Position numbers and translations under genes: made by a program. This document shows positions 8,107 to 16,002 of a stretch of DNA of 64,000 nucleotides, one piece after another. Position 1 is the first letter of the stretch; each line of letters opens with the position of its first letter. This stretch comes from GCA-2731375 sp002731375 (lineage in GTDB: Bacteria > Pseudomonadota > Alphaproteobacteria > GCA-2731375): assembly GCA_030752605.1 (NCBI GenBank), contig JASMDX010000064.1:1-64000 (forward strand), in the 5' to 3' direction. The notes beneath the pieces were generated by a model that made no database searches, had not been told where the DNA came from, and saw only the letters and a list, made by a program, of their open reading frames with translations.

Positions 8107-9149
8107 CAATCCACCAATTGCAACATATCGTATTCGCCCTCGATAGAACGGCGGCCAATAGAGATTTTTTCGACCGAGCGTTCCCGCCCCTCGATATGGG
8201 TAAAGGCCAGCATCATACAAATCACGCCCCAGCGCATGCAGCCAAACACTTCCCAAAAATGTAGCGTCTCCAACGAGATCCGGCCGCCGCCGCCCGCTTC
8301 ATAGCCATCCAGCAAATCCTGCACCGGACCGAAACCGCCCACCGGGTTGTCGTAATAGCCATAACGCCAAGCCCGGATACAGATCCAGCCCAGATCAGAG
8401 ACAGGGTTGGCCAGATGGCCCAACTCCCAATCCAGCACCCCACGCAAACCGTCACCATCAACCAGCAGATTACCGTTGCGGTAATCGCCGTGGGAGAGGC
8501 CGATCTGATCGCCGGCCAGTTCCAGCCGCTCGCGCAGCCAATGGATGCCGTATTCAAAACCAGCGTGGGGCTGTTTCACCGAATCCATCACGGTGAGGTT
8601 ATAATCCAGAGCCTCTGCCGGAGTAAATCGGCGCAGCTCCGGCAGGCGCTCTATAGGAATATTGTGAAACCGCGCCGCCGCCTCACCGCATTGAAATGCC
8701 AGTTTGGGCCGGGCATTGGCAAATTCATCCTCGCGCACGATGCGCCGGCCCAGAGCCTCGCCTTCTAAACGCTGCATCACGAAGCCCGCCGTAGTGCACT
8801 CGTCGGCAGCCAAAAAAAACGGTACTTCCGGCACCGGCACGCCAACTTCGCCGGCCAACTGCATCAGGCGCCCCTCGGTCCAGCGGTCGACGCTAAATTT
8901 CGTGTCGGCCCCGCCCAGCTGGTTTTCCAGCTTCTCATCCAGGGGGTCACGTTTCAGGATCAACGGCTTGCGCCCGCCATTGAGCAACAAAGCGTCAAAC
9001 GACCAGGTCTCCCGGCTAGCCCCGCCTGAGAGGCGCACCAGGCCATCGATTGTGGTGCCGTGGCCATAGACCTCGATCACCCGCTCCTCCAGTACAGCGG
9101 CCAGGTTCTGGGTCTGAATTTCGCCCTTGTTTTTTGTTGTGTTAGCCAT
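8106..9149 (-). CDS. phosphotransferase family protein (LvaA/ACAD10-11-like kinase), copy 2
   Basis: Second APH-fold kinase, 347 residues, colinear with copy 1: LVRLSGGASRETWSFD, LILKRDP, catalytic LSHGDYRNGNLLVD, and GVLDWELGHLANPVSDLGW. The C-terminal half (KQPHAGFEYGIHWLRERLEL, and the final EYDMLQL) is nearly the same as in copy 1, whereas the 100-150 region that would contact substrate differs more. That pattern points to an old duplication with diverging specificity. ATG 9149 (MANTTKN) is preferred over an in-frame ATG at 9170. It is the first gene of the run kinase-kinase-DUF6285-mmcB. Confidence 0.86.
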   Translation of the reverse strand: MANTTKNKGEIQTQNLAAVLEERVIEVYGHGTTIDGLVRLSGGASRETWSFDALLLNGGRKPLILKRDPLDEKLENQLGGADTKFSVDRWTEGRLMQLAGEVGVPVPEVPFFLAADECTTAGFVMQRLEGEALGRRIVREDEFANARPKLAFQCGEAAARFHNIPIERLPELRRFTPAEALDYNLTVMDSVKQPHAGFEYGIHWLRERLELAGDQIGLSHGDYRNGNLLVDGDGLRGVLDWELGHLANPVSDLGWICIRAWRYGYYDNPVGGFGPVQDLLDGYEAGGGGRISLETLHFWEVFGCMRWGVICMMLAFTHIEGRERSVEKISIGRRSIEGEYDMLQLVD

Positions 9150-9248
9150 CACCGTCTGGCATCCGTCCACCCGTAATACTATACAAGTCCATAGGATAGA
9201 GGGAGAGAGGGAAGCAAGGCAATTGGCAACAGCGATGATGAACGCCTT

Positions 9249-9548
9249 TTGCGCCTGTCACCGCAAGACAATGTGGCGGTGCTGGTCCAATCGGTCAGCC
9301 AGGGCGAGCGCCTGTTGCTGGGCGGACAAGAACTGGTGCTGCCCTCCGATTTGGCCCTGGGGCACAAGCTGGCTCTCAGGCCACTGGCGGTTGGCGATAC
9401 GGTAATCAAATACGGCACGCTCATCGGCTCCATCACCCAGGCCGTCGCCGCCGGCGGGCATGTGCATAACCACAATCTGAAAAGTGATTACATCGCCAAC
9501 CATTCCGAAGATGATCCTTACGAAGCCGACCTTGAAGTGGAGCCCTAG
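9249..9548 (+). CDS. UxaA family hydrolase, N-terminal SAF domain subunit
   Basis: About 100 residues matching the small SAF-domain part of altronate/galactarate dehydratases. The start RLSPQDNVAVLV, then GDTVIKYGTLIGSIT and the end GGHVHNHNLKS (with the conserved VHNHN) are diagnostic. The listed start is an in-frame TTG; the frame is open upstream past a purine-rich stretch (9201-9218), so the true start is uncertain and may be a rare codon near 9222. The small subunit looks intact, but its catalytic partner immediately downstream is destroyed, so it is probably functionless. Confidence 0.65.
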   Translation: MRLSPQDNVAVLVQSVSQGERLLLGGQELVLPSDLALGHKLALRPLAVGDTVIKYGTLIGSITQAVAAGGHVHNHNLKSDYIANHSEDDPYEADLEVEP

Positions 9549-9550
9549 AC

Positions 9551-9715
9551 ATGATCAACGGCTATCTGCGCGCCGACGGGCGGAAGGGCATCCGCAACAT
9601 GGTCCTGGCCGTGGCCCAAGGCACCGAAAGCAATTCGGAAGCCCTGGGCCATCAGGAGTTTTGTATGAAGTACAAACGTTTCGAAGCCATCGGCCCGGAA
9701 TGTTCGCCGATCTAG
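9551..9715 (+). pseudogene. UxaA family hydrolase large subunit, internal deletion remnant
   Basis: The 54-codon frame starts MINGYLRADGRKGIRNMVLA, the canonical N-terminus of the UxaA large (C-terminal) domain. It then jumps to a segment reading AQGTESNSEALGHQEFC that resembles the family's extreme C-terminus (T.SEALG..EF). A normal protein has about 380-400 residues, so roughly 340 internal codons are missing without loss of frame. It follows the small subunit by two bases, the usual operon order. Confidence 0.6.
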
Positions 9716-10155
9716 CCTAAATCCGCCAATACCTGGTCGGGATGCTCCGCCGGGACGACGGTATCGTAGACCTTGACGATATAGCCGTCGGGACCAATCA
9801 GAAAACTAAAGCGGGCCGGAAACGGTTTTTCCGTCTGGATCACGCCATAGGCTTCGCCCGCGACTTTCTCGGGATCGCTCAACAGATCGTAGGGAAAGTT
9901 GAACTTCTCCTGAAAGGTGCGATTATCCTCCGGGCTATCGAACGAAGCGCCCAGGATCACGGCATTCTTGGCTGTAAAGTCTTGGATTCGATCACGGAAC
10001 CCTTTGCCTTCAACGGTTCAGCCAGGCGTGTCGGCCTTTGGATACCACCACAGGACCACATGGTGGCCCTTATACTGTTCCAGGGTGGTGGTTACACCCT
10101 GTTGGTTGCGCATGGAAAAGGCTGGTGCCAAATCCCCTACTTTCGGTAATGCCAT
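9712..10155 (-). CDS. BCP/PrxQ-type peroxiredoxin, candidate selenoprotein (UGA at the catalytic position)
   Basis: Thiol or selenol peroxidase of the AhpC/TSA superfamily. Read from ATG 10155 the frame gives MALPKVGDLAPAFSMRNQQG, then VVLWWYPKADTPG, then TGA (10018-10020, codon 46), then TVEGKGFRDR, ILGASFDSPEDN and FSFLIGPDGYIVKVYD, to TAG at 9712. This is 147 codons, normal for PrxQ. In the family the residue after TPG is the peroxidatic Cys; here it is UGA, one base from the Cys codon TGC. There is no other stop and no frameshift. The usual PrxQ resolving Cys five residues later is Lys51, so this would be a one-Sec enzyme. A strong ribosome site (AAGGGGAG) precedes the ATG. A hairpin resembling a bacterial SECIS lies 17-34 nt after UGA. 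The alternative is a nonsense mutation in a decaying genome. Downstream of a 66-codon gene in the amidase operon. Confidence 0.72.
9984..10001 (-). promoter_or_regulatory. candidate SECIS hairpin in the peroxiredoxin mRNA
   Basis: In the mRNA, 17 nt after the UGA, GGUUC pairs with GAAUCC (five pairs, one U bulged on the 3' side) around a seven-base loop CGUGAUC carrying GU. The first loop G is about 23 nt after UGA. Bacterial SECIS elements sit inside the coding sequence just after UGA, with a G/GU in a small apical loop at a comparable distance, so position and shape fit. The stem is short and I could not compute a fold, so this remains a candidate. Confidence 0.45.
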
Positions 10156-10182
10156 TTTTCTCCCCTTTTGGTTATGGCCGTC

Positions 10183-10383
10183 CTAGCTATCGAATGAAAA
10201 CTTTATGCCGTCACTACACCCTGTTCGCCGCACGCCACTAGGTGAAGCGGATTGAGGTGCCTGGGATTGCGCCGGCTTGGCCGCCTCGGGGCGCTTCCCC
10301 GACAGTGCATCTAGGCGCTGCCGGTTCTTGTCCAGCAGCGCATCAAAGGCGGCAGACGAATTCCTATCCCCATCGTTACTCAT
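10183..10383 (-). CDS. small hypothetical protein
   Basis: 66-residue, hydrophilic protein beginning MSNDGDRNSSAAFDALLDKN, with a Pro/Ala/Gln/Ser-rich middle (KPAQSQAPQSASPSG) that is probably disordered, and a single Cys near the end (RRTGCSDG). No family recognised. It starts 10 bases after the isochorismatase-fold amidase stop and ends 27 bases before the peroxiredoxin start, so it is probably the middle gene of a three-gene transcript. The ATG at 10383 was chosen because upstream codons lie inside the amidase gene. Confidence 0.55.
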   Translation of the reverse strand: MSNDGDRNSSAAFDALLDKNRQRLDALSGKRPEAAKPAQSQAPQSASPSGVRRTGCSDGIKFSFDS

Positions 10384-10393
10384 GCTCCATCCT

Positions 10394-11104
10394 CTACGCC
10401 TGGGCCTTACGGCCTTCATTCCACCAGGTCTCGAATTCCGTACGCGCCGCATCAGAAAAGCCCGACGTGGCCAAGCCGCGCAAATATTCCAACACCGCAT
10501 TGCCATCAATGACGTCGCCGTATTTGGCGTCGATATCGAACAGATTGGCCTCGTGCGGGCCTTGCGCCCGGTCGCCAACACCATCGCTGACTACGATGGT
10601 GTAGTAGGCATATTGCAAGGAATCAACCGCCGAGGCACGCACACAGCCTGACGTGGTACAGCCGGTGATAACCAATGTGTCGACGCCCTGACTGCGCAGA
10701 TAGCTATCCAGATCGGTGCCGAAAAAAGAAGAGGCATAGTTCTTCGATATGACCAATTCACCCGGCAATGGCTTGATCTGATCGTCCACCACGCAATTGG
10801 GCGAGCCCTTGCGCAGAATTCCCAGAGACGGCACTTTTTTGACGAAGACACCACCGTCGGACAGATCCTCCTTGTATTCCACCGTGGTGTAAACGATGGG
10901 CAGACCGGATTTTCGGAACGCCGTTTGCAACTGGGCCGTCACCGCCAATTGCGAGGAAAAATCACCACCCAGGGGCGAGCTGGGATCGGTAAAGCCGACA
11001 ATAAAATCTACCACCAGCAGGGCCGGCTTCCTGCCGAAGCCCGAGGACACGGCAAAGCCCTTGCTCTCATAGCTCGCCCGTGTGTCCTGTTCCCAATCCG
11101 CCAT
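10394..11104 (-). CDS. isochorismatase-fold amidohydrolase, N-carbamoylsarcosine amidase-like
   Basis: Cysteine hydrolase of the isochorismatase superfamily, 236 residues. Catalytic triad positions are visible: Asp in LLVVDFIVGFTD, Lys in LVISKNYASSFFGT, Cys in ITGCTTSGCVRASAVDSLQ. The TSGCVRA context and the roughly 55-residue N-terminal part are as in N-carbamoylsarcosine amidase and related ureidohydrolases, which release ammonia and CO2 from N-carbamoyl amino acids. The presence of creatinase and hydantoinase genes in the window supports that role, though maleamate amidase-type or other substrates remain possible. First gene of the transcript leading to the peroxiredoxin. Confidence 0.8.
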   Translation of the reverse strand: MADWEQDTRASYESKGFAVSSGFGRKPALLVVDFIVGFTDPSSPLGGDFSSQLAVTAQLQTAFRKSGLPIVYTTVEYKEDLSDGGVFVKKVPSLGILRKGSPNCVVDDQIKPLPGELVISKNYASSFFGTDLDSYLRSQGVDTLVITGCTTSGCVRASAVDSLQYAYYTIVVSDGVGDRAQGPHEANLFDIDAKYGDVIDGNAVLEYLRGLATSGFSDAARTEFETWWNEGRKAQA

Positions 11105-11159
11105 GGACCGCCTCCTCGTTTTGCGGCGATTGTAACAGCTATAGGCTTCGCCGCCACCT

Positions 11160-11507
11160 TTAACCGCGATGAGCCACTATGGCGGCGACTTCAACGGGGT
11201 GGCTCAAGGGCGACATATGCTTGGTTCTGAGGATGAGTAGATAATCGCTGCCAGGTATCTCGCGATGCAGAATTTCCGTTACCCGGCGGTCGGGCTCGCT
11301 GGTCTATTCGCCGCAGATGATCAGCGTCGGCGCGGGAATGCCGCGACAATCGCACGGTGTGGTCGGGTTCGAGAGATTAGCCGCGAAATTGGCAATGCCA
11401 CGGTTGTTGTAACCGGCAGAGCCGAACCGCATGATCTCCGCCACATCCAAGTTGGCCTGAAAGATGAAATCCAGGCTCGGTTCAACGATTTTCATATGCT
11501 GTTCCAA
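11160..11507 (-). pseudogene. alpha/beta hydrolase C-terminal fragment with an in-frame TAG
   Basis: Read through one TAG (11304-11306) the frame gives IMRFGSAGYNNRGIANFAAN, then GIPAPTLIICGE, stop, TSEPDRRVTEILHREIPGSD, then TKHMSPLSHPVEVAAIV, and ends at TAA 11160. This is the C-terminal third of an alpha/beta hydrolase: the PTLII.GE strand, then GHMSPLEHP where the catalytic His should be (GH has become KH here). The N-terminal two thirds, with the nucleophile elbow, are absent. Truncated, nonsense-mutated and mutated at the pre-His glycine, so clearly dead. Confidence 0.6.
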
Positions 11508-11636
11508 TCATATACTCAGCATTCATATTGCCCGCAAATGCACGCGGCAGCGATACCCCGTTTACACCCCATCTCATTTTTCGGCTATGTTATCGGCAAT
11601 TGCTATTTGTATCCGTAGATTAGAAGGGATGTGGCC

Positions 11637-12836
11637 ATGGATATCGCCTTTAATGCCGAGGAATTGGCATTTCGCGACGACGTACGGGAATTTCTCGCCA
11701 CCAAACTGCCAAGGGAAATCCAGGAACGCACGCGTATCGCGCCATCTTATGTGCCCTCCGATTACACCAGAAGATGGCAGAATATTCTCTACCGGCAAGG
11801 CTGGGGCGCACCGAACTGGCCGGTGGACCTTGGCGGCACGGGCTGGAACGCCATGCAAAAATATATTTATGACGCCGAATATCAGGCCGCCGACTGCCCC
11901 CGGCAAAGCCCATTTGGCATTTCCATGGTCGGGCCGGTGATCTGCGCCTTTGGCACCGATGCGCAAAAAGAACACCACCTGGGCCCCATCATCCGAGGCG
12001 AAAAACAATGGTGCCAGGGTTATTCCGAACCGGGATCAGGCTCGGACCTGGCCTCGTTGGTGACCCGTGCCATCCCTGATGGTGACGACTATGTGGTCAA
12101 CGGCTCTAAGATCTGGACCTCGCACGCCCATCATGCGGATTGGATTTTTTGTCTGGTGCGCACCAATACGGAAGTGAAGAAGCAGGAAGGGATATCCTTT
12201 CTGCTGATGGACATGACCACGCCGGGCATCACGGTGAAGCCGATCATCTCCATGGACGGCCATCATTATCTGAACGAAGTATTTTTCGACGACGTACACG
12301 TGCCGATCTCGAACCGCATTGGCGAGGAGAACAAGGGCTGGACCTATGCCAAATTCCTACTGGGTCACGAGCGCACGGGGATCGCCGGGGTCGGCAAGTC
12401 AAAGCGCAAGGTGGAGCGCCTGAAGCAGATCGCCGGTATTGAGCGGGCCGACGGCGGCTCGGTGCTGGAAAAGGATTCATTCAGAAGCCGGCTGAGCGAG
12501 GCAGAGGTCGCCCTGCAAGCCGTGGAGTTCACCCAATTGCGCATCCTGGCCCAGGAAAGGGCGGGCAAGCCGCCGGGGCCGGAAGCCTCAACCCTGAAAA
12601 TCGGCGGCACCCAGGTGGAGCAGAGCCTGAACGAATTGATGATCGAGGCCATCGGCCATTACGCGGCACCTTATCCCGCCGACGAGTTGGACCCGGAGCG
12701 TAACGAGCCGCCCATCGGGCCCGACTACACCATTGGCCTGATGCAGGAGCGCCTGTTGCGCCGGGCCGCGACGATCTACGGCGGCAGTAACGAAATCCAG
12801 CGCGGCATCATCGCCAAGGCGGTACTGGAAATGTAG
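11637..12836 (+). CDS. acyl-CoA dehydrogenase
   Basis: FAD-dependent alpha,beta-dehydrogenase of acyl-CoA thioesters, 399 residues. Motifs in order: WGAPNWPVDLGGTGW near the N-terminus, GYSEPGSGSDLASL and VNGSKIWTSHAHHADW in the beta domain, and the C-terminal ATIYGGSNEIQRGIIAK contacting FAD. Similar proteins are annotated as medium-chain or pimeloyl-CoA-type dehydrogenases (large-subunit class). ATG 11637 is chosen because AGAAGGG at 11622-11628 is well spaced from it; a GTG at 11631 is too close. Monocistronic. With the LvaA-like kinases at 7.1-9.1 kb it could act in hydroxy-acid catabolism (LvaC-like role), which is an inference. Confidence 0.92.
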   Translation: MDIAFNAEELAFRDDVREFLATKLPREIQERTRIAPSYVPSDYTRRWQNILYRQGWGAPNWPVDLGGTGWNAMQKYIYDAEYQAADCPRQSPFGISMVGPVICAFGTDAQKEHHLGPIIRGEKQWCQGYSEPGSGSDLASLVTRAIPDGDDYVVNGSKIWTSHAHHADWIFCLVRTNTEVKKQEGISFLLMDMTTPGITVKPIISMDGHHYLNEVFFDDVHVPISNRIGEENKGWTYAKFLLGHERTGIAGVGKSKRKVERLKQIAGIERADGGSVLEKDSFRSRLSEAEVALQAVEFTQLRILAQERAGKPPGPEASTLKIGGTQVEQSLNELMIEAIGHYAAPYPADELDPERNEPPIGPDYTIGLMQERLLRRAATIYGGSNEIQRGIIAKAVLEM

Positions 12837-12978
12837 GACGGCGTGAGGCAGGCGCGGCGTTCTATTTTAGGAACAAAGCAAGCCCTGATCAAACTATTTG
12901 CAACTCCGCTCATTGGAACTCGAACGAGTTAAGTCCTCGACGAGTTTTGCCGCCATGTCAGCTTTGCCTCGGGCTCAT

Positions 12979-14118
12979 TCAGGCGGCGCGGTGGGGAAGG
13001 CAAATCTGGCGGATCGCCTCGCCGTTCTGCAGCCGATCGAAGCCTTCATTCAAATCGTTGAGTCCAACCTGGCGGCTGATCAGCTTGTCGACCGGCAACC
13101 GGCCCTGGCGGTACAAGCTGATGAAGCGCGGAATGTCGCGCACCGGCACGCAAGAGCCCATATAGCTGCCCTTGATAGCCTTCTCCTCCGCGACGAGATT
13201 ACTCTGGATAAAGGAGAATTCGGCCGTCGAGGGGGACAGGCCAGCCGTCACGACGGTCCCGCCATAGCGCGTGATCTCATAGGCCGTCTTCATCGCCGGA
13301 ATGACGCCGGCCAGGTCGATCGCGAAATCGACCCCGCCGTTCGTCAGGTCGCGCACCTGTTCGGCATGGCCCGCCTCCGAGGCATCGATCGTATGCGTGG
13401 CGCCGAACTGGCGGGCGAGGCCCAGCTTGTCATCGGCGATATCGACGGCAATGATCGTTTCCGCGCCGGCCAGCTTGGCGCCCAGCACGCCGTTCAGCCC
13501 GACCCCGCCGAGCCCGATAATTGCAACCGTGTCGCCTGGTAGAATGCGCGCCGTGTTGATCACCGCGCCCACGCCGGTCATCACCGCACAACCGAACAGT
13601 GAGGCCTCGTGCAGCGGCAGATCCTTGTCGATGACGACGACCGAGCCGCGGTCGGCGACCGCGTATTCGGCGAAGCAGGACACGCCGGTATGGTGCGCGA
13701 TACGGTTGCCGTCAGCGTCGGCGATGCGGCGGCCGCCGCCCATCAGATCGCCCGCCGCCTTGGCCTTGGCCCCGACCTCGCAAACTTGTGGCCGCCCCTC
13801 CATGCAGCGCCGGCAGCGCCCGCAGCTGGGACTGAACTGGAAGACGATATGGTCGCCTTGGGCTATATCTGTGATGGCGGATCCGACCTCGACGATCGAA
13901 CCCGCGCCCTCGTGCCCTAGTACCAGTGGCTCCGGCCGCGGGCGCGCGCCGTTCATCACGGAGAGGTCGGAATGGCACAGCCCGGCACCGCCGATCTTGA
14001 CCAGCACCTCGTTCGGACCGGGAGGATCCAAGGTAACCTCCTCTATACTGATCGGCTTGCTGTCGGTAAACGGCAGCGGCGCATCGAACCGGCGCAGCAC
14101 GGCGGCCTTCATCTTCAT
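12979..14118 (-). CDS. zinc-dependent alcohol dehydrogenase (class III-like MDR)
   Basis: Medium-chain dehydrogenase, 379 residues. Catalytic zinc ligands are in GLCHSDLSV and LGHEGAGSIVEVG. The structural zinc site is CGRCRRCMEGRPQVC with four Cys, and the NAD-binding motif is IIGLGGVGLNGVLGAKLAGA. This subgroup oxidises alcohols or hydroxy-acyl derivatives with NAD(P); the substrate cannot be read from sequence. ATG 14118 is chosen because GGGAGG sits about 5 bases upstream; the open frame continues to 14253 without homology. It is convergent with the acyl-CoA dehydrogenase and divergent from creatinase. Confidence 0.9.
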   Translation of the reverse strand: MKMKAAVLRRFDAPLPFTDSKPISIEEVTLDPPGPNEVLVKIGGAGLCHSDLSVMNGARPRPEPLVLGHEGAGSIVEVGSAITDIAQGDHIVFQFSPSCGRCRRCMEGRPQVCEVGAKAKAAGDLMGGGRRIADADGNRIAHHTGVSCFAEYAVADRGSVVVIDKDLPLHEASLFGCAVMTGVGAVINTARILPGDTVAIIGLGGVGLNGVLGAKLAGAETIIAVDIADDKLGLARQFGATHTIDASEAGHAEQVRDLTNGGVDFAIDLAGVIPAMKTAYEITRYGGTVVTAGLSPSTAEFSFIQSNLVAEEKAIKGSYMGSCVPVRDIPRFISLYRQGRLPVDKLISRQVGLNDLNEGFDRLQNGEAIRQICLPHRAA

Positions 14119-14497
14119 AGCTTCCTCCCTGATCGTCCGGCGCGTCGGGGCGCCCTGGCGGTTATAGTAGCCATGGTACTCTAAGGCCCCGTCCTTCAGA
14201 CACCACAAAATTCCGGAAAAAGCGAGCTTGTCAAAGGGACGAACGGGACGCAACGCCGGCGCCTTCCCTCCGGCATGGTGAGAGTTTAGCGCTAGGGGCG
14301 ACGGATCTATCCGCGAAAAATCGGATGGCTCGAATGTCGGGCGTCCATAACCGGGTCGGGGATCATTGAAAATGACCCGTCCTGAAAATGGACTTTCGGT
14401 GACGATAGTGGTCTAACCCATCTTGGATATCAGAGGCTTCATGACACCAATTGGGCCACGCTGAAATGGTTGAATTTTAAGAATAGTGGAGACTTTG

Positions 14498-15712
14498 ATG
14501 CAAGATGACTTGCTGCATGTAACAACTTGGCGGAATGGCGAGAAGGCTTGGTCGCCGTTTTCCGAACAGGAGCTGCTCAACCGGCAAGAAAAAATCCGAG
14601 CCTATGCGGCGGAGCACGATATCGATGCCTGCATTTTCACCTCACATCACAATATCTGCTACTTCTCCGGCTTTTTGTATTGCTATTTTGGCCGCAAATA
14701 CGCCCTCGTGATTGATGGTGGCGGTGCCACGACAGTGACGGCGGCGATTGATGGCGGGCAGCCGTGGCGCCGCGGCGTTGCCGGCAACATCACTTATACT
14801 GACTGGAGCAAGGACAACTATTTCCGCGCCCTTCAACAATTGCTACCCAAGGTCAAGCGCCTTGGCATTGAGTTTGACCACGTCAGCCTGGATCTTCATC
14901 GGCAACTGATTGAGGCATTCCCAAATACTGAAATGGTCGATGTTGGGCCACCTACAATGTGGCAGCGGGCCATCAAATCGCCAGATGAACAGGCTTTAAT
15001 CAAGATAGGGGCCCGGATCTGTGAACTCGGTGGACAAGCATGCGTGGATGCGGTCGAGGCAGGCGTTCCCGAGCACGAGATCGCCATCGCATCGAGCACC
15101 ACGATGATCCGCGAGATCGCCCGTAGTTTTCCCTTTGTCGAACTGATGGACAGCTGGACGTGGTTTCAATCGGGGATCAATACGGACGGCGCCCATAATC
15201 CGGTGACCAATCGAGTGATTGACGCGGGAGACATATTGAGTTTGAACTGTTTCCCCATGATTTTCGGTTACTATACAGCGCTCGAACGCACCCTGTTCTG
15301 TGAATTCGCAAGCGATGAACATCTCAGATTGTGGGAAATCAATTGCGAGGTTCATCGCCATGGCTTGGGATTGATCCGGGCCGGCGCCAAATGTAGCGAT
15401 ATTGCCAAGGAGTTGAACAATATCTATCGCCGCCACGATTTACTCAAATATCGCTCTTTTGGATATGGACACTCATTTGGCGTGCTAAGCCACTATTACG
15501 GCAGGGAAGCTGGAGTAGAACTTCGAGAAGACGTGGAAACCGTGCTGCGTCCGGGCATGGTGGTCTCCATGGAACCAATGATCATGATACCGGAAGGGCA
15601 AATGGGCGCGGGCGGATACCGCGAACACGACATCTTGATTATCGGCGAAGAGAGCACCGAGAACATCACCAAATTCCCATTCGGGCCGAAGTATAATATT
15701 ATCGAGAAATAG
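14498..15712 (+). CDS. creatinase (creatine amidinohydrolase)
   Basis: Hydrolyses creatine to sarcosine and urea. 404 residues with the M24 'pita-bread' fold. The sequence follows the Pseudomonas putida creatinase along its length: HNICYFSGFLYCYFGR, AAIDGGQPWRR, ELMDSWTWFQSGINTDGAHN with the catalytic His, LSLNCFPMIFGYYTALERTL, GYGHSFGVLSHYYGREAG, and GYREHDILI. The metal ligands of true M24 peptidases are absent, as expected for creatinase. ATG 14498 is preceded by GGAG at 6 bases; an in-frame GTG (14486) is less likely. Monocistronic; 14254-14497 upstream holds nothing else recognisable. The 290 bases downstream also show nothing convincing. Confidence 0.92.
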   Translation: MQDDLLHVTTWRNGEKAWSPFSEQELLNRQEKIRAYAAEHDIDACIFTSHHNICYFSGFLYCYFGRKYALVIDGGGATTVTAAIDGGQPWRRGVAGNITYTDWSKDNYFRALQQLLPKVKRLGIEFDHVSLDLHRQLIEAFPNTEMVDVGPPTMWQRAIKSPDEQALIKIGARICELGGQACVDAVEAGVPEHEIAIASSTTMIREIARSFPFVELMDSWTWFQSGINTDGAHNPVTNRVIDAGDILSLNCFPMIFGYYTALERTLFCEFASDEHLRLWEINCEVHRHGLGLIRAGAKCSDIAKELNNIYRRHDLLKYRSFGYGHSFGVLSHYYGREAGVELREDVETVLRPGMVVSMEPMIMIPEGQMGAGGYREHDILIIGEESTENITKFPFGPKYNIIEK

Positions 15713-16002
15713 CCTGATCATTGGAATTTCTTGCATGCCGAATGCAACAACCTTGGGGTCGATACCTTGCCCAGGAGGTTCCATCGATTAGTTTTCACGT
15801 AACCACATCGGTTGCTGATCAGGGTGCCTGGTGACGATGCTTGAATGACCCTGATCGAATTTTGCCAATTGCGACAGATCGAACAGGTGCGAATTTCCAA
15901 TCAAAGCATGCCGGCGCTTTGCCATCGTTGGTGGGCTTTGTTTCAAATACGCTGCCATAGTTGTCCAAAAAATGTGCCCACGGGAGGATGGACAAATGAT
16001 AC

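Noticed and set aside
7060..9149. Antibiotic resistance (aminoglycoside phosphotransferases)
   Set aside because: The fold is APH, but the subfamily features (GGASRETWSFD, LDWE..HLGNP) and DUF6285 neighbour match hydroxyacyl-CoA kinases.
12898..14167. Plus-strand frames opposite the alcohol dehydrogenase
   Set aside because: Both zinc sites and the NAD motif are encoded on the minus strand; the plus-strand frames have no family similarity.
15713..16002. 70-codon minus-strand frame after creatinase
   Set aside because: No homology, no clear ribosome site, and composition close to the intergenic average. Not called.
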